The translations under genes were made by a program, and so were the position numbers. Shown here one piece after another: positions 36,338-44,538 of a stretch of 64,000 nt of DNA. The stretch lies in assembly GCA_015075425.1 (NCBI GenBank), contig JABTUL010000001.1, positions 1,178,001 to 1,242,000 on the forward strand, written 5' to 3'. Each line of letters opens with the position of its first letter. Position 1 is the first letter of the stretch. The DNA is from Spirochaetales bacterium (lineage in GTDB: Bacteria > Spirochaetota > Leptospiria > Leptospirales > Leptonemataceae). Under the pieces are notes generated by a model. That model saw nothing but the letters and a program-made list of their open reading frames with translations. It was not told the origin of the DNA and ran no database searches.

Positions 36338-37400
36338 CTATGCGGGCTCCTTTTGCCAGCTGTAGATATGATGCAGACCGTTCAGCGCTGGCTGTGAAAC
36401 GAGGATGGACTCGGGTGATCCCCGCGATATGGGGCGGCCAAGGGGTGTCTGGCCAGCAAGGCCCATGTGTGGGCGCGGATGGTTATAGTAGCGGACGTAC
36501 TGTTTCAGGAGGATCCTTGCATGCTTTTCTGTGCAGACAATAACCTGATCCAGAAGTTCTGTCCTCACGGAGCGGATCCAGCGTTCCGCGAAAGGATTCT
36601 GCCAGGGGGAGCGGATGGCCGTGCGACAGGGTGTGAGTCCACAGCTTTTGATGCTGTCCCGCACAGCTGTGTTGAAGATCGAGTCATGATCAAAGATAAG
36701 ATAACGAAACTCATGCTCCCAGGAGAGAGCCTCTTTGATTTGTTGTGTGACCCAGAAAGCTGTGGGATGGAAGGATACATTGAAGTGACGGATACGTCTT
36801 GTGGCATGTTCGATCATGAACCAGCAATACAGAGTCCGACCCGGGAATATCTTGATGGTGAAAAAATCCATGGCGAGGATGGCTGTAGCCTGATTTTTGA
36901 GGAAGGTTTTCCAGCGGTCACGCAAGCGGATGAGACGCGGGTCTTGCGGAAACAGCCGCTTGATATAGCGTCGCAATGTGGTCAGTGGAACAGCATGGCC
37001 CAGATGCATCAGTTCAGACTGGATCCGCACCGTTCCCCAGAGTGGATTTTCCGGAACGATTTGTTTGAGAATGCGGATGATTTCCTGTATTGCAGGGGAC
37101 GCCCGGTCTGTTTGCGGGAGAGCCGTGTCTGATGATAGATTTCAGGCGATGGATGAGATTCCAGAGGGAGTCATGCCAGCGCACCAGTGTTTGAGGCTGG
37201 ACAATGAGAAGGAAGGATGGCCAGAGATCGGCAGGTAGCAGACGACATGCCTGACGCAGGAGAAACCGTTCCCGAGTTTTGAGCTTTGAGACGCGGTGCC
37301 GGCGGCGATACAATGAGAGCTGAATCAATAGAAAACAGATGAGAGAAATCAAAATAAAAGTTGACCGGTTACGAAGCAGCCTGTACAGTTTGAGAGGCAT
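36338..37400 (-). pseudogene. Frameshifted rve (DDE) transposase
   Basis: The N-terminal half (same as the plus-strand copy) starts near 37400. A one-base deletion near 37135 breaks the frame. The C-terminal half in the other frame (36338-37030) has a complete DDE integrase core: AMDFFTIKIF, IFDHDSIF, and PFAERWIRSVRTELLD. The family is an IS481/IS3-like integrase-core group. It is interrupted, so probably inactive unless frameshifting occurs. Confidence 0.75.
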
Positions 37401-37586
37401 GGATGGAAACGGAAGTGAAACGGATGCTCTGTCCAGAGAAAATTCGCACCAATTTGAGGTTGGAACTTCAAGTTCCACTCTTCCCCGCCGGCTCCTCCTG
37501 CCAGTGGCCGCTGCTCCGACATGGGTGGGAGCAAGTGGAAAAAATACGGGAAGAGGAAGTGGCTCTGGTAGGTTGAGGATTGCAGG

Positions 37587-37772
37587 GTGCTTTCAAAATT
37601 GATAGGTAAAAGGAAAAGATGCAGACAGAAGCGGAAAATATTGCGGCTCTTTGCGGAGCATCGCTATCGGATGATTCAGGAGCTGAAAGCCCTGTTCTTT
37701 GCGGACGCAGAGCGTTTCACTGCCCTGACAGAAAGTTTGATAGACAAAAGCCGGGAATTTCGTGAGTATTAA
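37587..37772 (+). CDS. Possible small protein next to att site
   Basis: A 61-residue open frame, RKRCRQKRKILRLFAEHRYR followed by an acidic helical half (ADAERFTALTESLIDKSREF). The inverted copy at ~35580-35700 does not preserve this frame, so indels may affect one or both. The stop overlaps the GTG start of a 38-residue frame. Function unknown. Confidence 0.35.
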   Translation: MLSKLIGKRKRCRQKRKILRLFAEHRYRMIQELKALFFADAERFTALTESLIDKSREFREY

Positions 37773-37878
37773 CTACTACGATCTGGCCTGGCAAATGCGA
37801 TTGAACCGGTGGCGGGAGCGCAAGAAACGGCGCGAGGCCTTACGGATGCATTTGCAGCGCTGGGGTCTGGTGCGATAG
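37762..37878 (+). CDS. Possible 38-residue basic peptide
   Basis: From GTG at 37762: MSINYYDLAWQMRLNRWRER, then a Lys/Arg-rich helix to WGLVR. It overlaps the upstream frame by 11 bases. Size and charge resemble the 48-residue cassette peptide although the sequences differ, so it may be the analogous gene of another element type. Confidence 0.35.
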   Translation: MSINYYDLAWQMRLNRWRERKKRREALRMHLQRWGLVR

Positions 37879-37956
37879 GAAGCGCAGCTCTCCAGGAAGG
37901 GGACAAACAATTTTAGCAATTTGCCCTGGGGGTGCGCCGTGCACACCGGGGGAGCA

Positions 37957-38000
37957 TTATAGACACGCTCGAACATAGGACCGATAGTTACACACGAAAA
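37957..38000. repeat. att-like site 3
   Basis: CACCGGGGGAGCA (tRNA-Asn 3' end) followed by TTATAGACACGCTCGAACAT and AGGACCGATAGTTA, a diverged version of site 1. It lies ~100 bases past the 3' end of recombinase C. Confidence 0.65.
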
Positions 38001-38101
38001 CGCTAAACTCGGCTGATTTTGGCGGAGAATCGGTGATTGAACGCATCGTGCCTTCTTCTCAAAGAAATCTCTTGAATAGTTACACGCAAAGCTTTCCAGT
38101 C

Positions 38102-40042
38102 CTAATTGGGCCGGTTCAGAATAATTGCAACCGTGCGGGCAAACCAGTTCCCGCCCTGTTTCGTTGGTACTTTGCGTTTATTTAATTCAACTGCAATCGC
38201 CCGCAGTGATTCTCCATTCTTCTGCATCTGTTTCATGAGCATGATTGCTTTTTGTTCTGCTTCGTTTTTGACCAGCTTTCCGGCGTATTTGTCGAATCCG
38301 AATGGAGCGCGTCTTGTGCGACCAGAGTTTCCCTCTGGACCTAAAAGACCAAATCGATAGATGGCCGTGCCGACCGCTGCTGGTGAAGTTTTCAGGTGTC
38401 GTGCAATTTCATTGCGACTGAGTTTTTCTTTATCCAGAAGATGCTCCAGCACCGCACGGCTGCGCAGGAGAAGGAGTCCCGGAAGGCTGACTCGATCTTC
38501 GATCACAAGAGCGGATTCCGTTTCCGCATTGAGGCTGCCAGGTTTTCCGGCCACAAGGAGTGGCAGGCGAAACAAGAGTTCTGTATCTTTGAGGTCAATG
38601 CTGGCCACGAAGGCCTTGATTTTCTGACGAGTCATTTCGCCTGATTGAATGTTTTGGGCAGCGTTCTTTTCGCAGACTTTCAGGAGCGTATGGGGCTGCT
38701 GTTTGCTGGCGGCGACCAGTCCTTCGATGGCCGTCCGGGTGTGTTGCTGGGAGATGAGAAGAAGCTGGTGCTCGGACTGAAGTTGTGCGATTTCGTTTTC
38801 CAGATTGCGGCGCACCTCCGGCAGAGTGACCAGTCTGAGCTGGGAAAGGCGCTCTTCGATCTGGCCGGAAAGTTCTCTGGCTTCCTGCTCCAGTTGGTTG
38901 CATTTTTTTTCAAGTTCTCCCGTTCGCTTGTTCACCTGCTTTTGAATCTGCCGCAGAAGTTCAGAGTCAAGCTGGCGGAAGCCATTTAACTTTTGTAAAT
39001 GCTGGCAGACCAGGGCTTCCACGTCATCGGCCGGGATGCGCTCATGCAGGCCCTGCTCGGGGCAGGATTTTCGGTGTGCATAGTATCTCCTGATCCTGCC
39101 GGATGCAGAGCGGGCGCTCTGGCCGCTCAGGGGTTGCTTGCAGGCGGCACAAAAGAGCGTACCCGAAAGCCAGTAGTTGAAAGACTTTGCGTTGCCCGTT
39201 TGATTTCTGCCCTTCATGAGAATCTGCTGCGCCTGGTCAAAGGTTTCCCGGTCTATGATAGCGGGCCAGGCTGCCTGAACTTCTGAGGTCAGGTCCTCGT
39301 CAGTGATTTCACGCAACCCCAGATAACTACGATTGCGCAGAATATAATAGAAAGTGGAACGGGTGATGCGCTTCAGATCGTGATGGTCTCGAAATTTGCG
39401 CCGTATTTCTTCCAGTGTTTTCCCGGCTGAGCCCAGCCTGACATAGCTGCGAAAGATGGCCCGGATGATCTGGGCGGAATCGTCCGCGAGAAGATGGCCC
39501 TTGTGGTCAGGATCTCGTTTGTATCCCAGGGGCGGCAGGCCTCCATTGGCCAGGCCACGCTTCGCCCGTTCACGGGCATTGCGGCTGGTTCGTTCTGCGG
39601 TGATTTCCCGTTCAAATTCGGCGAAGACCATCAGAATTTTCACCACAAGATTGCTGAAAGGGGAAGTGGTATCTATGACAGTTTTCAGGCAGACCAGATC
39701 GCAGTGGTGCTGCTGGACATATTCAAAGATATTCAGAAAGTCTCTGAGGGAACGGGAAAGACGGCTCAACTCCGTGAAGAAGATGGCATCGACGGCCCCG
39801 CGCTCGACATCGGCCAGGAGTCTCTTGAATTCCGGGCGGTCCATGCTCTTGCCGGAAAAGCCGCCATCAATGTATGTATCCACCAGGCGGCCCCATGCTT
39901 CGCCGGTATTGCGTCGTTCCAGTTCTGCCTGGAGCATCTGCTGCTGGTTCTTGAGGGAACCTTCTTGAACCTGCGCCTGGCGTTCGGTGGAGACCCGGAC
40001 ATAGAAGGCCACCCGGCGGACCTGGTGTCGTGCGAGTGGCAT
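38102..40042 (-). CDS. Large serine recombinase, cassette copy C (5' end altered by intron)
   Basis: A 646-residue recombinase paralogue of copy A. The catalytic domain is almost identical to A and D, while the zinc-ribbon, coiled-coil and C-terminal parts differ in many positions. All motifs are present (YVRVSTERQ; CAACKQPLSG; RNEIARHLKTSPAAVG; C-terminal PFGFDKYAGKL). A group II intron on the opposite strand replaced the first ~11 codons. An ATG inside the intron end (40042) now gives MPLARHQVRRV, so a functional protein is still possible. Normal operon coupling to the 48-residue gene is lost. Confidence 0.88.
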   Translation of the reverse strand: MPLARHQVRRVAFYVRVSTERQAQVQEGSLKNQQQMLQAELERRNTGEAWGRLVDTYIDGGFSGKSMDRPEFKRLLADVERGAVDAIFFTELSRLSRSLRDFLNIFEYVQQHHCDLVCLKTVIDTTSPFSNLVVKILMVFAEFEREITAERTSRNARERAKRGLANGGLPPLGYKRDPDHKGHLLADDSAQIIRAIFRSYVRLGSAGKTLEEIRRKFRDHHDLKRITRSTFYYILRNRSYLGLREITDEDLTSEVQAAWPAIIDRETFDQAQQILMKGRNQTGNAKSFNYWLSGTLFCAACKQPLSGQSARSASGRIRRYYAHRKSCPEQGLHERIPADDVEALVCQHLQKLNGFRQLDSELLRQIQKQVNKRTGELEKKCNQLEQEARELSGQIEERLSQLRLVTLPEVRRNLENEIAQLQSEHQLLLISQQHTRTAIEGLVAASKQQPHTLLKVCEKNAAQNIQSGEMTRQKIKAFVASIDLKDTELLFRLPLLVAGKPGSLNAETESALVIEDRVSLPGLLLLRSRAVLEHLLDKEKLSRNEIARHLKTSPAAVGTAIYRFGLLGPEGNSGRTRRAPFGFDKYAGKLVKNEAEQKAIMLMKQMQKNGESLRAIAVELNKRKVPTKQGGNWFARTVAIILNRPN

Positions 40043-42054
40043 GGCCACGTAACAAAGGGTGTAAGTCCCGAGGAGGCCCTGACGGAGGGAACTCCACACC
40101 TATGATGGCAAGGGCCAGATTGTGAGGTCTGGTCTGGTGGAAGCCTATGGTGAAATGGAAGCCTGAATGCGTTCAGCGTGAACCGCTGGAAGGCCTGTGC
40201 AAATGGATGAGTTAGCGACTGGTAGCGAAGTCCTGTATCCGTTGGTGTTGCACAGGTAGAGGCGGCAGGTAGTCCATGAAGTTGCGTGTGTCTTACCCAC
40301 TGAGATCTCCTGGCCTCCACGCAGGAGTGGTAATTGTCGAGGAGGACGAGACAATGAAGGGACAGGAGAAGTCGGACGACTCCATAGTACCGAAAAGTCG
40401 GCGAAAGTCGAAAGCGTCCCGCAAGGGAACAGGGAAGGGAGTCGCGGCCAGTAAAGATGCAGATCAACTGAAACTGTTTCAGGCTTCAGCTGAAAACCCG
40501 AAAGGGAGCTCTGGCCCACCGGTTGCAGACCCATCTGCTTCTGGAAGGTTCAAGCGGCCTTTGAGCTTGAGCATCGACAGCAAAGATCTGCCGGCGATGG
40601 CGATGGAAGAGATAGCAACACTGCCCAATCTCTATGTCGCTTTTGAACATGTGCGGGCCAACCATGGGTCGGGTGGTCCGGACAAACAGAGCGTGTAAGA
40701 AGTAAAGGAGCAAATCGACGATGTTGTGAAACGTCTTCGCATCGAGCTGCTTTCCGGGAACTACTACCCTGGTATGATACGCAGGGTCTGGATTCCAAAA
40801 CCGGGAGGTGGCAAGCGCGGTCTGGGTATTCCCAATGTCATCGATCGCATTGTGCAGCAGGCTTTTCTGCAAATCATACAGCCCCATTACGAAATGACCT
40901 TTCACGATTCCAGTCACGGGTTTCGACCCGGTCGAAGTTGTCACACGGCCCTTGCGGAAGCGAAAAGCTACATGGAAGAAGGATTGACCTGGGTCGTTGA
41001 TATAGACCTGGAAAAGTTCTTCGACCGAGTAAATCACCAGCGGCTTATCGTCCGCCTTGAAAGGCGCATAACAGATAAACGAGTTATGACGACGATCAAG
41101 AGGATGCTCAAAGCGCGGGTGGTGCTTCCTGATGGTTTGGTGGAAAGCGTGGAAGAAGGAGTCCCGCAGGGTGGTCCTCTGTCTCCTCTCCTGAGCAACA
41201 TTGTTCTGGATGAGCTGGACAGGGAACTGAGTCGCAGAGGGCATAGGTTCGTTCGCTATGCTGATGATAGTAACATCTATGTCGGCAGTGAACGGGCCGG
41301 TCTTCGCGTGATGGCATCAGTCAGTCGATTCATCGAAAAGAAGTTGCGACTGAAAGTGAATGCCAGTAAAAGTGCTGTGGCTGCACCGGATACGCGTCAT
41401 TTTCTGGGATTTTCCCTGAAGTATGATGCGGCAGACGGATCAGTTGCTGTGGCACTCTCGCGCAGAACCCATGAGCGGATAGCCCGAAGGATTGTTGAGT
41501 TGACGCCCAGAAACTGGGGCGGCTCCATCGACAGCTGTATTCGGCACGTGAATAGATACCTTCGCGGCTGGATGGGATTCTTTCGCATCTGTTCTGAGCC
41601 GGAGAAATATTTTCTCAGACTCTGGGATGCGCACACACGCAGACGGCTTCGAGCCATTCACCTCAAGCAATGGAAGAGACGTCGTTTCATTTATCGAAAG
41701 CTAATCAAGCTGGGAATAAAACCGAAGACGGCGAGCATGGTCTACTCGCGCAAGAGGAAAACTCTGGGCTCTATCGCACTGCTATGCAGTCGACAGGGCC
41801 TTGAACAACAGCTACTTCGCGCAAATTGGCCTGCTTTCTCTTGCTGCATTGTGGGATGAGTGGAATCCCGTGGCAAAAGTTCATAAAACCATCGCTTCAG
41901 GGCAATTACTGCTCTTTGAATAACTGAGTCCAGCCCAGCGCTGGAGTTTCCGCATTACCTGACGGAACGGCGGAATCCCGAAGAGCCGGATGTGAGATCC
42001 ACAAGTCCGGTTCTGTGAGAGCCGGGGGCGGGAGACGGCCCCCGGCTACTCGAC
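40030..42054 (+). mobile_element. Group II intron
   Basis: It starts GTGCGAG and has AAAGGGTGTAAGTCCC near the 5' end, typical of bacterial group II introns. It ends CTACTCGAC. Comparing copies C and D places the insertion exactly between GGTGTC and CGCCGGTGG of the recombinase 5' region. Domain V is at about 41983-42013 (GAGCCGGATG…AAGTCCGGTTC) and a domain VI stem follows. The intron is antisense to the recombinase gene, so splicing cannot restore that mRNA. Confidence 0.9.
40354..41859 (+). pseudogene. Group II intron reverse transcriptase/maturase with internal stop
   Basis: AGGAGG lies nine bases before ATG 40354. The protein has RT blocks (RRVWIPKPGGGKRGLGIPN; SSHGFRPGRSCH; EGVPQGGPLSPLLSN), the YADD active site, and the maturase X/GIIM domain (YLRGWMGFFRIC). 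A TAA at 40696-40698 splits it in frame between GPDKQSV and EVKEQID, where a Glu codon (GAA) is expected, so one substitution explains it. The downstream ATG at 40726 could give a 377-residue product lacking the RT N-terminus. Confidence 0.85.
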
Positions 42055-42084
42055 CGCCGGTGGCTGATTTCTCCCTGGCCATGC

Positions 42085-42231
42085 TCAGGCTGCGAGACGC
42101 TTTTTGTATCTTTTGCGCAACAGCCAGAGTCTTCTGCCGGTGCGCTCAATGCCTTTGCGGTTTTTCAGGCGCACTTGCTGGCGCATTTCCCGCATCAGCT
42201 TTTCATGGGCGCTCTGGTATATGGCTTCCAT
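42085..42231 (-). CDS. 48-residue basic peptide, cassette copy C
   Basis: MEAIYQSAHEKLMREMRQQV, then KNRKGIERTGRRLWLLRKRY. It differs from A/B/D at about nine positions, yet length and charge are kept. Its start overlaps the stop of the 139-residue gene (CATCA on the plus strand). Confidence 0.72.
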   Translation of the reverse strand: MEAIYQSAHEKLMREMRQQVRLKNRKGIERTGRRLWLLRKRYKKRLAA

Positions 42232-42650
42232 CAGGCTGCCCCCGTCATGCGTGCCAGCAAAGACTGATACAGATTGCCGTTCAGTTCTTCAAGAAAACCA
42301 TCCGCAAAAAGGTTCAGTTCAAATACGCCGGTTACGCCAATGAGCCAGGATCCGGCCTCATAGTCCACGACCAGGTCTTCCCCTTCCATGCGGTACAGGT
42401 GGACTTCATTCCCGGAAACCTCATTGAAAAAATAAAAAGGGAGCCAGAGACCGTTCCTGTATTCCAGATGAATTTCCGGCTCAGACTGACCAAAATGGTT
42501 GCATTTCACCAGACGGATGGCAATGTGGGCTGTGGGTCCGCTGTCCAGATATTCAAGAAGGAGAGCGTCCCCGGTTGATTTTCCGGGGAGCCACATTCTA
42601 TTAAACAATATTTTTGATTTATTGTTTTGTTTGTGTTCTGATGTGCGCAT
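42231..42650 (-). CDS. 139-residue first gene of cassette C (DUF6908-like, second type)
   Basis: Differs from the 129-residue protein of A/B but shares its pattern: SEPEIHLEYRNGLWLPFYFF corresponds to DREMQF…WLPFY. It has an acidic centre (MEGEDLVVDYEAGSWLIG) and ends LYQSLLARMTGAA. AGGAG lies seven bases before the ATG, directly beside a small hairpin. A nearly identical but broken copy is at 51484-51872. Function unknown; first gene of the recombinase operon. Confidence 0.65.
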   Translation of the reverse strand: MRTSEHKQNNKSKILFNRMWLPGKSTGDALLLEYLDSGPTAHIAIRLVKCNHFGQSEPEIHLEYRNGLWLPFYFFNEVSGNEVHLYRMEGEDLVVDYEAGSWLIGVTGVFELNLFADGFLEELNGNLYQSLLARMTGAA

Positions 42651-42656
42651 GTCTTA

Positions 42657-42677
42657 TCTCCTGCCGCTTGTTGCGGC
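42657..42677 (-). promoter_or_regulatory. Leader hairpin abutting the ribosome-binding site
   Basis: Minus strand: GCCGC-AACAA-GCGGC (42663-42677) followed directly by AGGAG and ATG. The same arrangement is at 51885-51899, and a longer version (CCTGCCGCA/TGCGGCAGG) is near 47300-47320 upstream of copy D. It could control translation of the cassette. Confidence 0.5.
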
Positions 42678-42822
42678 CAGAATGCTTACGCCCCGAATTG
42701 CCGGAGTTGCACAAAAATTCTGGCCTGATCTAAAAAAATATCGCTCTGGCTCTCAGAATTCAGTTGATTTGCTTTCATTGGAAATTGCGGCAGGAGCCAT
42801 CTAAGGGTGGCCGTGGAAGGAC

Positions 42823-43065
42823 ATGTTAACACATAAGCAGTTACTTGAGCGTATCTCGATCAACCCGGCCATTTGCGGAGGCAAGCCCTGTATAAAAGGA
42901 CACCGGATCTGGGTTTCGCTGATGCTTGATTTTCTCGCTTCCGGGATGAGCACTGATGACATATTGAGCGAATATCCCCAGCTCACGGCTGAAGATATTC
43001 GGGCTTGCATGGCTTATGGATCTGAAATGACCCGGGAACGCATGGTGCATATTGCTGAGCGGTAG
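42823..43065 (+). CDS. DUF433 family antitoxin
   Basis: An 80-residue protein with RISINPAICGGKPCIKGHRI and VSLMLDFLASGMSTDDILSEYPQLT, the classic DUF433 winged-helix pattern. DUF433 proteins pair with DUF5615/PIN-like toxins as VapBC-type modules. Its stop abuts the toxin ATG (TAGATG). The module sits between cassettes C and D and has replaced the 3' part of recombinase D. Confidence 0.9.
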   Translation: MLTHKQLLERISINPAICGGKPCIKGHRIWVSLMLDFLASGMSTDDILSEYPQLTAEDIRACMAYGSEMTRERMVHIAER

Positions 43066-43434
43066 ATGAAGATCAAACTTGACGAGAACCTCGGCACGCG
43101 AGGTTTGAAGCTATTAAAGGAAAGCGGCCACGACGTGGCAACCGTGGTCGACGAAGATCTTTCCTCAGCATCAGATGATATACTGATCGAAATATGCCGC
43201 GCTGAAGAACGCGTTCTCATCACCTTTGACAAGGATTTCTCCAGCATTCTGCGCTTCCCGCCGCAACGATACGCAGGGGTCATAGTGCTCAGGCTCGCTG
43301 AACCATTCACCCTGCCAGACATTGAAAATGCGCTTCAACGCTTCCTGGCGGCATCGACTGGACAAAATCTGACCGGCCGCCTATGGATCATAGATTCGGA
43401 GCGTATCCGGGAATTTGATACACAGGGAGACTGA
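43066..43434 (+). CDS. DUF5615 PIN-like toxin
   Basis: A 122-residue protein, MKIKLDENLGTRGLKLLKES, then VVDEDLSSASDDILIEICRAEERVLITFDKDFS (quoted in part), with the conserved D-E-N and D-x-D positions of the Mut7-C/PIN-like fold. Probably an RNase toxin. It starts right after the DUF433 gene and is intact, so the pair may be functional and stabilise the island. Confidence 0.88.
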   Translation: MKIKLDENLGTRGLKLLKESGHDVATVVDEDLSSASDDILIEICRAEERVLITFDKDFSSILRFPPQRYAGVIVLRLAEPFTLPDIENALQRFLAASTGQNLTGRLWIIDSERIREFDTQGD

Positions 43435-43442
43435 AGACCAGA

Positions 43443-44147
43443 GGTGGAACGCGTGATGCGCTTCAGATCGTGATGGTCTCGAAATTTGCGGCGTATTTCC
43501 TCCAGCGTTCTGGCCGCTGAGCCCAGCCTGACATAGCTGCGAAAGATGGCCCGGATTATCTGTGCTGAATCGTCCGCAAGAAGATGGCCCTTGCGCTCTG
43601 GATCTCGTTTGTATCCCAGGGGAGGTAGGCCGCCATTGGCCAGGCCACGCTTTGCCCGTTCACGGGCATTGCGGCTGGTTCGTTCTGCGGTGATTTCGCG
43701 TTCAAATTCGGCAAAGACCATCAGGATTTTCACCACAAGATTGCTGAAAGGGGAAGTGGTATCTATGACAGTTTTCAGGCAGACCAGATCGCACTGGTGC
43801 TGCTGGACATACTCAAAGATATTCAGAAAGTCTCTGAGGGAGCGGGAAAGGCGGCTCAACTCCGTGAAGAAGATGGCATCGACGGCCCCGCGCTCGACAT
43901 CGGCCAGGAGTCTCTTGAATTCCGGGCGGTCCATGCTCTTGCCGGAAAACCCGCCATCAATGTATGTATCAACCAGGCGGCCCCATGCTTCGCCGGTATT
44001 GCGTCGTTCCAGTTCTGCCTGGAGCATCTGCTGCTGGTTCTTGAGGGAACCTTCTTGAACCTGCGCCTGGCGTTCGGTGGAGACCCGGACATAGAAGGCC
44101 ACCCGGTGGACCTGGTGTCCGCCGGTGGCTGATTTCTCCCTGGCCAT
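43443..44147 (-). pseudogene. 5' fragment of large serine recombinase, cassette copy D
   Basis: About 235 residues remain: MAREKSATGGHQVHRVAFYV with catalytic Ser23, the whole resolvase domain and the start of the recombinase domain, ending at RITRST. At 43443 (GTGGAAC) similarity to copy C stops and the toxin-antitoxin module begins. It lacks DNA-binding parts, so it should be non-functional alone. Confidence 0.88.
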
Positions 44148-44293
44148 CAGGCTGCGAGGCGCTTTTTGTATCTTTTGCGCAAGCGGCAGAGCCTTCTGCC
44201 GGTGCGCTCAATACCTTTGCGGTTCTTGAGCCGGACCTGACGGCGCATTTCCTGCATCAATCTGTCATGGGCCTTCTGGTATATGGCTTCCAT
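44147..44293 (-). CDS. 48-residue basic peptide, cassette copy D
   Basis: Identical in protein to copies A and B (MEAIYQKAHDRLMQEMRRQV…), while its upstream gene is of the 139-residue type, so the cassette is mosaic. Overlaps the recombinase start (TGATGG) and the upstream stop (TAATGG). Confidence 0.7.
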   Translation of the reverse strand: MEAIYQKAHDRLMQEMRRQVRLKNRKGIERTGRRLCRLRKRYKKRLAA

Positions 44294-44484
44294 TAGGCTG
44301 CCCCCGTCATGCGTGCCAGCAAAGACTGATACAGGTTCCCGTCCAGATTGTCAATGAAGCCCTCTGGGTACAAATTGAGTTCCAGAAGACCGGTCATGCC
44401 AAGGATCCAGGCCCCGGCCTCATAATCTTCAATCAGAGCAGCGGGGGTGGCTCTGGATGCCCTACTTCTACAAAAATGAAACCA
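44293..44484 (-). pseudogene. 3' part of first gene, cassette copy D, cut by IS3 element
   Basis: Reads LIEDYEAGAWILGMTGLLEL, then NLYPEGFIDNLDGNLYQSLL and ARMTGAA, clearly homologous to the end of the 139-residue protein of copy C but diverged. The IS3-family element interrupts it at 44485. Confidence 0.75.
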
Positions 44485-44538
44485 TGATCTTCCCCCGATT
44501 TTCTGGACACCCCAACACCAAATGGGAGGAACGAAAAT

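Larger units (their letters stand above)
37017..37935. repeat. Right arm of second inverted repeat
   Basis: Reverse-complement counterpart of 35398-36312; less degraded. It contains the transposase N-terminus (minus strand) and two small plus-strand frames. Confidence 0.8.

Noticed and set aside
40696-40698. Programmed stop-codon readthrough in the intron reverse transcriptase
   Set aside because: TAA is poorly suited to readthrough and no recoding structure is evident; a simple GAA-to-TAA change explains it.
42499-42804. 101-codon plus-strand frame overlapping the cassette C first gene
   Set aside because: Most of it is antisense to the well-supported 139-residue gene; only its last ~40 codons lie in free sequence.
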